Origin: Kitasatospora terrestris
GTDB taxonomy: Bacteria; Actinomycetota; Actinomycetes; Streptomycetales; Streptomycetaceae
Direction of reading: 5' to 3'
Length of the DNA: 64,000 nt
Assembly (NCBI RefSeq): GCF_039542905.1
Contig: NZ_BAABIS010000001.1
Coordinates: 6,696,001 to 6,760,000 of the forward strand
Notes under the pieces: model-generated
What the model saw: the letters and a program-made list of their open reading frames with translations, nothing else
What the model was told of the DNA's origin: nothing
Databases searched by the model: none
Shown here: positions 1 through 8,013 of the stretch, piece after piece
Position numbering within the stretch: the stretch's first letter is position 1
Layout: the number at the start of each line of letters is the position of its first letter
Translations under genes and position numbers: made by a program

Positions 1-1033
1 ACGGGTCGGTGAGCAGCCGGGCCGCCGCCCGCTGGAGCACGTGGCTCACCCAGCCGGTGCCCAGTCGCTGCCGGCCGCGCAGCCGGTCCACGGTGTCGGC
101 GTCGCCGCTCAGCACGGCCAACCGCATGTCGGGGCCGAGGAGTTTGGTGACCGAGCGGATCACCGTCCAGTGGTCGGTGACCGGGCGGCCGTCCGCCGCG
201 CACACCGCCCGGTACGGGCTGTCCGCGATGGCGTGGCCGAAGTCGTCCTCGACCAGCAGGACGTCGGGGTGGGCGGCCAGCAGCGCGCGCAGCTCGGCGG
301 CCCGGGCCGCGCCGATCGAAGCGCCGGTGGGGTTCTGCGCGCGGGAGGTGACCACCACGGCGGCGGCGCCGGCCGCCAGGGCCGCCGCGACGTCCGCCGG
401 GAGCGGCCCGTCGTCGTCCACCCCGATCCCGGTCATCCGCAGGCCGAGCGCGGGGAGCAGGTCGTGCAGGCTGCCCCAGCCCGGGTCCTCGACCGCGACC
501 AGGTCGCCCGGGCGCAGCCGGGCCTGCAGCACCCGCTCGATCGCGTCGAGGGCGCCCGAGGTGACGGCGACCGACTCGGCCGGCACGCCGTCGGCCGTGA
601 ACTCCCGCCGGGCGACGGCCAGCAGGCCCGGGTCGATGGCCGGTCCGCCGTAGAGGACCGGGGTGCGCAGCTGTTCGTCGGCGGCGAAGGCGAGCGCGTC
701 GGCGAGCGGGGGCAGCAGCTCGCGGGCCGGGTTTCCGTCGGTCAAGTCGCGCGCTCCGTCCGGGACTTCGAAGCGGAGGTGGTCGCGCGGCGTGTGGGCG
801 GGCCGGGCCAGGACGCGGGTGCCGCGCCGCCCGTCGGTCTCGATGACGCCCCGGTCGCGCAGCAGCCGGTACGCGGCCGCCGCGGTGTTGGGGTTCACTC
901 CCAGATCGGTGGCCAGCCGGCGGAGCGAGGGCAGTGCGCTCCCGGGGCCGAGGCTGCCGGAGGCGACCGCCTGCTCGATGTCGGCGGCGATCTCCGAGGC
1001 CCGACGCCCACGAATCTGATGCTGCTCTGGCAT
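1..1033 (-). CDS. MocR-type GntR regulator with aminotransferase domain (3' end cut by window)
   Basis: The protein begins with a winged helix-turn-helix of the GntR class (about residues 8-75, including LRRLATDLGVNPNTAAAAYRLL). A fold-type I aminotransferase-like domain follows, with DPGWG, a SRAQNPTGA segment, and SVTKLLGPDMRLA, where the lysine would be the PLP-binding residue. This is the MocR/PdxR architecture, in which PLP or an amino-PLP adduct is sensed by a degenerate aminotransferase. The gene is divergent from the HAD gene at 1157. I place the start at the ATG at 1033; an in-frame ATG at 1042 is possible. The C-terminus lies outside the window, so target and ligand cannot be inferred. 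Confidence 0.85.
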   Translation of the reverse strand, partial: MPEQHQIRGRRASEIAADIEQAVASGSLGPGSALPSLRRLATDLGVNPNTAAAAYRLLRDRGVIETDGRRGTRVLARPAHTPRDHLRFEVPDGARDLTDGNPARELLPPLADALAFAADEQLRTPVLYGGPAIDPGLLAVARREFTADGVPAESVAVTSGALDAIERVLQARLRPGDLVAVEDPGWGSLHDLLPALGLRMTGIGVDDDGPLPADVAAALAAGAAAVVVTSRAQNPTGASIGAARAAELRALLAAHPDVLLVEDDFGHAIADSPYRAVCAADGRPVTDHWTVIRSVTKLLGPDMRLAVLSGDADTVDRLRGRQRLGTGWVSHVLQRAAARLLTDP

Positions 1034-1156
1034 GATGAACATTCTGCACGACCGCAGCCCCGCAGGTGGGTTGTCCGCCCACGTCCGAGAACGACGGGCC
1101 GGGGTCGGGCGCGGTCTCCGGTGCAGCCTTCGGCGCACTCACGTGAGGTGGATCAG

Positions 1157-1840
1157 ATGCTCATGGGCCAGACGCTCGTCTTCGACGCCGACGACACACT
1201 GTGGGAGAACAACGTCCTCTTCGAGCGCGTCATCGACGGCTTTCTGAACTGGGTGTCGACTCCGGAGGAACGGAGCCGCAACCGGACCCTTCTCGACGAG
1301 ATCGAGGCGAAGAACGCGGTCACCCTCGGGTACGGCGCGGAGATGTTCCGGCAGAGCCTCGCGGACTGCCTGGAGGAGGTCACCGGGCGGACCCCCACGG
1401 CCGAGGACCGGGCGCGGATCGAGGAGCTCCTCGCCCCGCTCACCAACCGCGGGATCGAGCTCATCGAGGGCGTCGAGGAGGTCCTGCCGGTGCTCGTCGG
1501 CCGGCACGACCTGCTGCTGCTCACCAAGGGGAACCCGGCGGAGCAGCAGCTGAAGGTGGACGCGTCGCGGATCGCCCACCACTTCCGCAGCATCCACATC
1601 GTCGCCGAGAAGAACGTGGACACCTACCGGCAGCTCGTCGCCGAGCTCGGGCTCGACCCGGAGCGGACCTGGATGATCGGCAACTCTCCCAAGTCGGACA
1701 TCCTGCCCGCGCTGCGGGCGGGCCTGAAGGCCGTCTACATCCCGCACGAGCACACCTGGGTGCTGGAGCACGAGGTGTTCCGGCCCGAGGAGGCGACGCT
1801 CGCGCTGGGCCGCTTCGCGGAGCTGCTGGAACACTTCTGA
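1157..1840 (+). CDS. HAD-superfamily hydrolase
   Basis: 227 residues with the full set of HAD motifs: DADDT at 10-14 (nucleophile D10 and acid/base D12), T123 in LLTKGN, K152 in AEKNVDTY, and a motif IV region GNSPKSD at 175-181. A helical cap lies between motifs I and II, as in small-molecule phosphatases of the YjjG type. The ATG at 1157 is chosen because GAGGTGG ends about 6 nt upstream; a further ATG lies 6 nt downstream. It is the first gene of a co-directional run with a PurC-like enzyme and an SDR, so dephosphorylation of an intermediate made there is plausible but unproven. Confidence 0.85.
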   Translation: MLMGQTLVFDADDTLWENNVLFERVIDGFLNWVSTPEERSRNRTLLDEIEAKNAVTLGYGAEMFRQSLADCLEEVTGRTPTAEDRARIEELLAPLTNRGIELIEGVEEVLPVLVGRHDLLLLTKGNPAEQQLKVDASRIAHHFRSIHIVAEKNVDTYRQLVAELGLDPERTWMIGNSPKSDILPALRAGLKAVYIPHEHTWVLEHEVFRPEEATLALGRFAELLEHF

Positions 1841-1850
1841 CCCCCCGCCA

Positions 1851-1863
1851 GACATGTCATGTC
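1851..1863. promoter_or_regulatory. perfect palindrome upstream of the PurC-like gene
   Basis: GACATGTCATGTC is a 6-bp inverted repeat around a single T, in the 138-nt gap between the HAD gene and the PurC-like gene. It could be an operator. No cognate regulator is identified and no clear -10/-35 pair stands next to it. Confidence 0.3.
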
Positions 1864-1978
1864 CACTTCTAAACATCTCGATGGCCCTTTCTTTCCGGTG
1901 ATGCCCGTGCAAGACTTGCCGCACCGCTGATCATCAAGTCCTGGCACGGATTCGTGCCCGATCTCATGAGAGCGACCC

Positions 1979-2698
1979 GTGGCTTCCTTGAACGTGGATA
2001 ACGTGACTTCCCGTACTCCGGACATCGAGGGCCGTAGCAAGAAACTCTGGTATCTCGACGACGGCCGCTGCCTGATAGAGATGATTCCGTCGCTGCGGAG
2101 TTTCACATTCGATCGCGACGAGCTCGTCGACGGCACCGCCGAGTTGCGCCTCGATTTCTTCGAGTACGTTTCCGCCCGGCTCGCCGAATACGACGTCCAC
2201 ACCGTATTCGGCGAGCGCGTCGGCCCGACCACCTACATCGCGGACTACCGGCCGGCCCCGCCCTTCGAGGTCATCGTCAAGAACCGGGCCACCGGTTCCA
2301 CCATCCGCAAGTACCCCGGACTCTTCGAGGAGGGCCAGGTCCTCGACCGCCCGGTGGTGAAGTTCGACTACCGGACCGACCCCGAGGACCAGCCGATCGG
2401 CGAGGACTACCTCCGCCTCCTCGGCGTGGACGTCGAGCACCACCGGAAGCTCGCGCTGGACTGCAACGCCGCCCTGCGCAAGCTCCTCGACCCGCTCGAC
2501 CTCTGGGACTTCTGCCTCGTCATCGCACCCGACGAGACGCACGGACTGGTCGTCAACTCCGAGATCTCACCGGACTGCATGCGCCTCAAGGCCGCCGACG
2601 GGCGCCCGTACGACAAGGACATGTTCCGCGAGGGCGCCGGCCGCGAGGACATCCTCGCCCGCTGGGCCGAGCTCATCGCGATGGTCTCCGGTGCCTGA
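1979..2698 (+). CDS. divergent PurC (SAICAR synthetase)-like protein
   Basis: 239 residues, close to the usual length of SAICAR synthetase. Recognisable PurC landmarks in order: KKLWYLDDGR near 21-30 (position of the GKAK/nucleotide loop), FEVIVKNRATGS at 96-107 matching the VECVVRNRAAGS block, a long helix with ALRKLL, and SEISPDCMRL at 194-203 followed by YDKDMFR at 211-217. Canonical PurC carries DFKLEFG and GDEFSPD here; this protein has DFCLVIAP and NSEISPD, so the acidic metal/substrate residues have changed. It is not next to purine genes, its first 200 nt have lower GC than its neighbours, and the 3' end overlaps the SDR start by 8 nt. An ATP-dependent amide ligase on another substrate is my inference. 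Confidence 0.75.
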   Translation: MASLNVDNVTSRTPDIEGRSKKLWYLDDGRCLIEMIPSLRSFTFDRDELVDGTAELRLDFFEYVSARLAEYDVHTVFGERVGPTTYIADYRPAPPFEVIVKNRATGSTIRKYPGLFEEGQVLDRPVVKFDYRTDPEDQPIGEDYLRLLGVDVEHHRKLALDCNAALRKLLDPLDLWDFCLVIAPDETHGLVVNSEISPDCMRLKAADGRPYDKDMFREGAGREDILARWAELIAMVSGA

Positions 2699-3389
2699 TC
2701 TCCCGGGCCCCCTGGCCCTGGTGACCGGCAGCAACCGCGGCACCGGCCGGGCCATCCGCAGCCGGCTGCTGGCCGACGGCTACGCCGTGCGCTGCCTCAA
2801 CCGCACCCCGTGCGCCGACCACACCGACCCCGTCACCGCGGACTTCGCCGACCCCGACGCCGCCGCCCGGGCGGCGGTCCTCGCCCTGGCCGGGGCCCCG
2901 CGCCTGGACCTGCTCGTGGTCAACGCGGTCACCCGCGGCTTCGGCACCGTCGCCGAGGTCGGCGCACGGGACTGGGACGAGGCCGTGGCGGTCAACCTCA
3001 CCACCCCGGTCCGCGTCGTCCAGGCCGCACTCCCGCTGCTGCGCCGCAGCGAGGGGCACATCGTGCTGATGGGCTCGCACGCCGGCTCCCGCCCGTTCGA
3101 GGGCGGGCTGGCCTACTGCGCCACCAAGGCCGCGCTCAAGCAGGTGGCGGAGGTGCTCCTGATGGAGGAGCGGCGCCACGGGGTGCGCACCACCCTGCTC
3201 AGCCCCGGGGCGATCCGCAACCTCGACGACGACGACTCCGCCTACAAGATGAGCGTGGAATCCGTCGCCGACGTGGTGTCCTGGGCGGCCGCCACGCCGA
3301 GGGACACCGTCCTCGGGGAGATCGAACTCCGACCCGGCCGGCTGGACCGCCCGCCGGTCGTCGGGCTCGACCGTCTCCAGTACGTCTGA
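2691..3389 (+). CDS. SDR-family oxidoreductase
   Basis: 232 residues with the short-chain dehydrogenase pattern: nucleotide-binding TGSNRGTG at 12-19, NAV in place of the usual NNAG near 78-80, catalytic Ser in MGSHAGS (about 129) and YCATK with Y142 and K146. NAD(P)-dependent oxidation or reduction of a small alcohol or ketone is expected. The GTG start lies inside the end of the PurC-like gene (8-nt overlap), indicating translational coupling and a shared pathway. The last six codons and the stop form the first copy of a 22-bp tandem duplication. Confidence 0.85.
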   Translation: MPDLPGPLALVTGSNRGTGRAIRSRLLADGYAVRCLNRTPCADHTDPVTADFADPDAAARAAVLALAGAPRLDLLVVNAVTRGFGTVAEVGARDWDEAVAVNLTTPVRVVQAALPLLRRSEGHIVLMGSHAGSRPFEGGLAYCATKAALKQVAEVLLMEERRHGVRTTLLSPGAIRNLDDDDSAYKMSVESVADVVSWAAATPRDTVLGEIELRPGRLDRPPVVGLDRLQYV

Positions 3390-3412
3390 AGACCGTCTCC
3401 AGTACGTCTGAA
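3369..3412. repeat. 22-bp perfect tandem duplication over an SDR stop codon
   Basis: Two adjacent identical 22-bp copies (3369-3390 and 3391-3412). The first carries the final residues DRLQYV and the TGA of the SDR gene; the second lies just after the stop. It looks like a recent slippage duplication and is not a gene. Confidence 0.9.
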
Positions 3413-3445
3413 GGTGCATCGATCACGACCAACGGGGGTTGATCC

Positions 3446-3874
3446 GTGGAAGCACACGCCGGCCCGGCCGGGCTCCGCAGCGTGCAGGCCGAGTGGGACG
3501 AGGAACGGCACCGGGTCAGGGCCGAGCTGCGGGCCGACCCGAACGCGCCGGACGCGGCGCGGATGTCCTTCCGGAGCATCGGCTGGGTCGCCTTCGGGGC
3601 CTCGGGCGAGGTCTCCTCGATCAACGTCCACGACATCCCCGTCGAGGTCTCCGACCGGCTGCCCCGGGTGGACGGCGACGACGTGATCGGACGCGGGGTG
3701 GTGGACACCCAGTGGCTCTGGGTGCCGCTCGGCACCGGGCCGACCACCCGGCGGTGCGCGGGCACCGCCGACGTCGAACTCGTGGTCACCGCAGAGGGGT
3801 TGGCCCGGCTGACCCTGCGGTTCCTGGAACCCCCGGCGGAGGACTGGCCATGGCCGACGGCTATCGGTTGCTAG
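3446..3874 (+). CDS. hypothetical protein
   Basis: 142 residues, soluble, with no signal peptide or membrane segment and no family I recognise. The middle is rich in beta-type segments (SFRSIGWVAFGASGEVSSINVHDIPV; QWLWVPLGTG). The GTG at 3446 follows a run of G residues that may serve as a weak ribosome-binding site. The 3' end overlaps the next HAD gene by 25 nt in another frame, suggesting co-translation with that phosphatase. Confidence 0.55.
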   Translation: MEAHAGPAGLRSVQAEWDEERHRVRAELRADPNAPDAARMSFRSIGWVAFGASGEVSSINVHDIPVEVSDRLPRVDGDDVIGRGVVDTQWLWVPLGTGPTTRRCAGTADVELVVTAEGLARLTLRFLEPPAEDWPWPTAIGC

Positions 3875-4644
3875 CCTGCGACCTCGACGGCACGCTGCTC
3901 GACTCCCGCGGCGAGCTGCCCGCCGCGGTGTCGGCGGCACTCGACCGGGCCGCGGCGGCCGGGATGGCCGTCGCGGTGATCACGGCGCGGCCGCCGCGCG
4001 ACGTCCCCCCGCGGGTCCGGGCGGGGATCCCGGGGACGGCCTACTGGGCGCACGGGAACGGCGCGCTGGTCTTCCGGCCCGGGCAGCGCCTGCCGAGCCG
4101 CCAACTCGTCTTCGGGGCGGGCGCGGTGGGCCGGATCCACGAGGTCCTCGGCGCGCGGCGTCCCGGCTGGGCGCTGGCCTTCGACCTGCTCGACGGGACG
4201 GTCGTGCAGCCGGGCTTCCCCGCGGAGCTGACCCGCGGCTGGGCCGGGGTCGAGTGGCGCGGCGGGGCCGAGCTCGCGCGGGCCGTGGTGAAGGTGCTGG
4301 TCTGCCCCTTCCTCCCCTGCGACGCCGAACTCGTCGACACGGTGCAGGAGATGGTGGGCGAGGAGGCCGAAGTCACCGCCTCCGGGGAGCACTTCCTGGA
4401 ACTCGGCCCGCGCGGCACCGGCAAGCACGGCGTCCTCGCCTGGATCGCCGCCGACCTCGGACTGGCCACCGCCCAGACGGTGGCCGTCGGCGACGGCCTC
4501 AACGACCGCGACATGCTCCGCCTGGCCGGCCTCGGCGCGGCCCCCGCCAACGCCGGAGCCCCGGTCCGCGCCGCGGCGGACCGGATCCTGCCCAGCAACG
4601 ACGAGCACGCGGTCGCCCACCTCGTCGACCAACTGCTCGGATAG
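3850..4644 (+). CDS. Cof-type HAD hydrolase
   Basis: 264 residues. DLDGT at 11-15 gives the HAD nucleophile. A C2-type cap lies in the middle, and GDGLNDRDML near 215-224 is the motif IV of Cof/YbiV sugar-phosphate phosphatases, preceded by the KH lysine region GTGKHGVLAWI. It probably dephosphorylates a sugar phosphate or similar small molecule. It overlaps the upstream hypothetical gene and is convergent, with a 5-nt gap, to the exonuclease gene. Confidence 0.85.
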   Translation: MADGYRLLACDLDGTLLDSRGELPAAVSAALDRAAAAGMAVAVITARPPRDVPPRVRAGIPGTAYWAHGNGALVFRPGQRLPSRQLVFGAGAVGRIHEVLGARRPGWALAFDLLDGTVVQPGFPAELTRGWAGVEWRGGAELARAVVKVLVCPFLPCDAELVDTVQEMVGEEAEVTASGEHFLELGPRGTGKHGVLAWIAADLGLATAQTVAVGDGLNDRDMLRLAGLGAAPANAGAPVRAAADRILPSNDEHAVAHLVDQLLG

Positions 4645-4649
4645 CCCGG

Positions 4650-5594
4650 TCAGGCGCCCTGGCCGGCCTCGGCCAGGGCGGCCAGGGTGCGGGTGAGGGA
4701 GGTGCCCAGGCCCCAACGGGTGGAGAGCGACTCCAGGGTCATCGGGTCGATCGGCTCGGCGGGCAGGGCCGGGTCGAAGGCCGGCAGCGGGACGTCCCGG
4801 GCGACCCCGACCACGGTGGGGGCGACGTCCAGGTAGGCGGAGCCGTCCAGCAGGTTCTTCCGGCGGGCCGGGGTGATCTTCGAGGCGGGGTTGAGCGCCG
4901 CGGCCCGTACCCCGGCCAGGTCGCCGTAGGTCCGCAGCAGCTGGGCGGCGGTCTTCTCGCCGATCCCCTTCACCCCGGGCAGCCCGTCGCTGGTGTCGCC
5001 GCGCAGTGCCGCGAGGTCGGCGTACGAGGCGGCGCCGACGCCGTACTTCTCCTCGATGTACGCGTCGTCGACGACCTGCGGGTGGCCGACGCCCTTCACC
5101 GGGTACAGCACGGTGACCGCCCGGGCGTCGTCGACGAGCTGGAACAGGTCGCGGTCGCCGGTGACGATCTGCACCGGACCGGTGGCCGCGGTGGCGAGGG
5201 TGCCGATCACGTCGTCCGCCTCGTAGCCGGCGACGCCGACCCGGGCGATGCCGATCGCGTCCAGCACCGCCTCGATCACCGGGACCTGCGGGGCGAGGGT
5301 GTCGGGGACCTCCTCCTCGCCCTCGGCGGCCCCCTCGGCGAGGCGGTGGGTCTTGTAGGAGGGGATCAGGTCGACCCGCCACTGCGGGCGCCAGTCGGCG
5401 TCCATGCAGGCGACCAGCTGGTCGGGCCGGTGGTCCTGGACCAGCCGGGTGATGAAGTCGAGCAGGCCGCGCACGGCGTTCACCGGCTGCCCGTCGGGGG
5501 ACTTCATCGACTCCGGCACGCCGAAGTAGGCGCGGAAGTAGAGACTGGCGGTGTCGAGCAGCATCAGGCGCGGTGCGGTCACCTTCCGAATCAT
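4650..5594 (-). CDS. 5'-3' exonuclease (flap endonuclease family)
   Basis: 314 residues matching the stand-alone 5' nuclease related to the N-terminal domain of DNA polymerase I. Metal-binding acidic residues lie in LLDTASLYFRAYFG, CMDADWRPQWR, YEADDVIGTLA and TGDRDLFQLV. The helix-3-turn-helix DNA-binding element is GLPGVKGIGEKTAAQLL. It removes RNA primers or flaps in replication and repair. The ATG start sits in the context MIRKVTAPRLMLLD. Single gene, converging on the HAD gene. Confidence 0.92.
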   Translation of the reverse strand: MIRKVTAPRLMLLDTASLYFRAYFGVPESMKSPDGQPVNAVRGLLDFITRLVQDHRPDQLVACMDADWRPQWRVDLIPSYKTHRLAEGAAEGEEEVPDTLAPQVPVIEAVLDAIGIARVGVAGYEADDVIGTLATAATGPVQIVTGDRDLFQLVDDARAVTVLYPVKGVGHPQVVDDAYIEEKYGVGAASYADLAALRGDTSDGLPGVKGIGEKTAAQLLRTYGDLAGVRAAALNPASKITPARRKNLLDGSAYLDVAPTVVGVARDVPLPAFDPALPAEPIDPMTLESLSTRWGLGTSLTRTLAALAEAGQGA

Positions 5595-5616
5595 GCCCTA
5601 CCGGGCTGACAGCGCC

Positions 5617-6645
5617 TCAGTGCCGGTGCGGACCGGCGCGGTGGACCGGGCCGTGCGCGTCCGCGCAGTGGTCGCGGTCGTCGTCGCCGGGGCGGGTGAT
5701 CTGCAGCAGCCCGTCGACCTCCTCCTCGCCGACGTGGTCGACCTGCAGGGTGGAGTGGCTGATCCGGTAGTCCTCCCGCAGCTGCCGCTGCAGGTCCCGG
5801 CGGACCGCGTGGCAGTCCCCGCCGGGGGTGACCAGGATGTGCGCGGAGAGCGCGGGCTGGCCGGAGGTGATCTCCCAGATGTGCAGGTCGTGGATCTCCT
5901 CCACCAGCGGGGCGGCGACCAGCTGGTCGGCGACCGTGTCCGGGTCGATGCCGGCCGGGGCGGCCTCCAGGAAGATCCGCCCGGAGTCCCGGACCAGCCC
6001 GACGCCGGCCCGGAGCATCAGCACCACCACGACCAGCGAGGCGATCGCGTCCGCCGCCACGAAGCCGGTGAGCATCACCACCGCACCGGCCACCGCGGTC
6101 GCGATGAACGCGTACAGGTCGGTCAGCACGTGCTGGAAGGCGCCCTCGACGTTCAGCGAGCTGCGGTTGGCCTTGGACATGCACCAGGCGGCGGCCAGGT
6201 TGACCACGATCCCGACCAGCGCGGTCACCAGCACCAGCGAACCGGTCACCTCCGGCGGGTCGATCAGCCGCTGCACCGCCTCGTAGCCGAGCCAGGCCGA
6301 GAGGACCAGCAGCGTCACGCCGTTCGCCTGCGCCGAGAGGATCTCGGCCCGCTTCAGCCCGTACGTGTAGCCGCCGCGCGCCGGACGGGCCGACAGCCGC
6401 ATCGCGACCAGCGCCAGGGCGATCGAGGCGGCGTCGGTGAGCATGTGCGCCGCGTCCGAGATCAGCGCCAGCGACTGGGCGGCGAAGCCGACCACCACCT
6501 CGCCCGCCATGAACACCAGGATCAGCAGCAGCGCGCTGACCAGCCAGCGGCGGTCCGCGTCGGCGGAGACGCCGTGCGAGTGCCCGCCGTGCCCGCCGTG
6601 CCCGTGCCCGCCGTGCCCGTGGTCGTGGTCGTGCTGGGCGCCCAT
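5617..6645 (-). CDS. cation diffusion facilitator (zinc/cobalt exporter)
   Basis: 342 residues. A His-rich N-terminus (DHDHGHGGHGHGGHGG) precedes six hydrophobic segments carrying the CDF metal site pattern (SLALISDAAHMLTDA and FQHVLTDLYAF), then a cytoplasmic C-terminal ferredoxin-like domain with HDLHIWEI. It exports Zn2+ or related divalent metals by proton antiport. The ATG at 6645 is chosen because GGGAGGA lies just upstream; a longer in-frame start at 6741 adds an unconserved extension. Divergent from the chromate transporter gene. Confidence 0.9.
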   Translation of the reverse strand: MGAQHDHDHGHGGHGHGGHGGHSHGVSADADRRWLVSALLLILVFMAGEVVVGFAAQSLALISDAAHMLTDAASIALALVAMRLSARPARGGYTYGLKRAEILSAQANGVTLLVLSAWLGYEAVQRLIDPPEVTGSLVLVTALVGIVVNLAAAWCMSKANRSSLNVEGAFQHVLTDLYAFIATAVAGAVVMLTGFVAADAIASLVVVVLMLRAGVGLVRDSGRIFLEAAPAGIDPDTVADQLVAAPLVEEIHDLHIWEITSGQPALSAHILVTPGGDCHAVRRDLQRQLREDYRISHSTLQVDHVGEEEVDGLLQITRPGDDDRDHCADAHGPVHRAGPHRH

Positions 6646-6794
6646 CGAGATCCTCCCGGTCGAGGTGGAGTCCGCACCGGAAGTGAACCCCAGATCGGAC
6701 GAAGATCCAAAGGCTGCACTGGTGACCGTTGTCGTTCGCACGAGTGACCACTTGCTCCGATAGGGTCTGCGCCGGTCGAACGAGGGAGGACACA

Positions 6795-7952
6795 GTGGAG
6801 GAGCGGGTCGGGCTGGCCACCATCGCCCGGGAGTGGGGACGGATCGGGATCACCGGGTTCGGCGGACCGCCCGCGCACATCCTGCTGCTGCGCCGGCTCT
6901 GCGTGGAGCAGCGCCGCTGGCTGGGCGCCGCCGAGTTCGAGGACGGCATCGCCGCCACCAACCTGCTGCCCGGCCCGGCCTCCACCCAGCTGGCGGTCTT
7001 CACTGCCTGGCGGCTGCGCGGGCCGGCCGGCGCCCTGGTCGGCGGGGCCGCGTTCATCGTGCCCGGCCTGGTGCTGATCCTGCTGCTCTCCGCGCTCTTC
7101 CTGGCCGGCGACCCGCCGCGCTGGGTGCTCGGCGCGGCGGCCGGCGCCGGGGCCGCCGTCCCCGCGGTCGCCCTGCAGGCGGCCACCGCCCTCGTCCCCG
7201 CCAGCCGGCAGCGCGCGGGTGGCGGCGCGGCCCGCCGGCGCTGGTGCGGCTACCTCGCCGCGGGGGCGCTCGCGGCCCTGCTCACCGGGCCCTGGCTGGT
7301 GCTCGTCCTGATCGCCACCGGAATCACCGAGATCGCCGTCCGCCGTCCGGGTGGCGGCACCTCCGACCGGCGTCCGCGCGGGCTGCTGCCGCTGCTGGCC
7401 CCCGCGACCGCCGCCACCGGCGGGATCGGCGCGCTCGCCTGGGTGGCGTTCAAGGTCGGCGCGCTCTCCTACGGCGGAGGGTTCGTGATCATCCCGTTGA
7501 TGCAGCAGGACGCGGTGCACCGCTACCACTGGATGACGGACGGCCAGTTCCTGAACGCCGTCGCGCTCGGCCAGATCACCCCCGGCCCGGTGGTGCAGAC
7601 CGTCGCCGTGGTCGGCTACGCCGCCGCCGGGGTGGCCGGCGGGCTGCTGGCCGCCTGCGTGGCCTTCGCGCCGTCCTTCCTGTTCGTGCTGTTCGGCGCC
7701 GCGCACTTCGACCGGCTGCGCGCCGACCGGCGGGTGCAGGACTTCCTCACCGGCGCCGGGCCCGCCGTGATCGGCGCGATCGCGGGCTCCACCGTCCCGC
7801 TCGCGCTCGGCCTGCACGCCTGGTGGCAGGCGGCGGTGCTGGCCCTCGCGCTGTTCTGGCTGCTGGCGCTGCGCCGCTCCGTCGTCCCCTGCCTGCTCGC
7901 CGCCGGCGCGCTCGGCACCCTCGCCGTCACGGCCGGCCTCCCGCTGCCCTGA
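6795..7952 (+). CDS. chrA: chromate ion transporter (CHR family, two-domain)
   Basis: 385 residues. The two homologous halves of the long CHR form are visible: GITGFGGPPAHILLL near the N-terminus and VGALSYGGGFVIIPLM in the second half, each followed by TNLLPGPASTQ or LGQITPGPVVQ. About ten hydrophobic segments are present. The family exports chromate in exchange for protons. The GTG at 6795 has GAGGGAGGA upstream. Divergent from the CDF metal exporter, giving a small metal/oxyanion resistance pair. Confidence 0.9.
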   Translation: MEERVGLATIAREWGRIGITGFGGPPAHILLLRRLCVEQRRWLGAAEFEDGIAATNLLPGPASTQLAVFTAWRLRGPAGALVGGAAFIVPGLVLILLLSALFLAGDPPRWVLGAAAGAGAAVPAVALQAATALVPASRQRAGGGAARRRWCGYLAAGALAALLTGPWLVLVLIATGITEIAVRRPGGGTSDRRPRGLLPLLAPATAATGGIGALAWVAFKVGALSYGGGFVIIPLMQQDAVHRYHWMTDGQFLNAVALGQITPGPVVQTVAVVGYAAAGVAGGLLAACVAFAPSFLFVLFGAAHFDRLRADRRVQDFLTGAGPAVIGAIAGSTVPLALGLHAWWQAAVLALALFWLLALRRSVVPCLLAAGALGTLAVTAGLPLP

Positions 7953-8013
7953 CGCCCCGTCGGGCCAATCGACGTCGGGCCCGGTCGGCGTCGGGCCCGG
8001 ACCCCGGGGGGCC

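Noticed and set aside
41..1840. 599-residue plus-strand frame covering the MocR gene and HAD
   Set aside because: The first 370 residues are antisense of the MocR regulator; only the part from 1157 is the HAD gene.
5617..6741. Longer start for the CDF transporter
   Set aside because: The extra N-terminal 32 residues are not family-like and a strong ribosome-binding site precedes the ATG at 6645.
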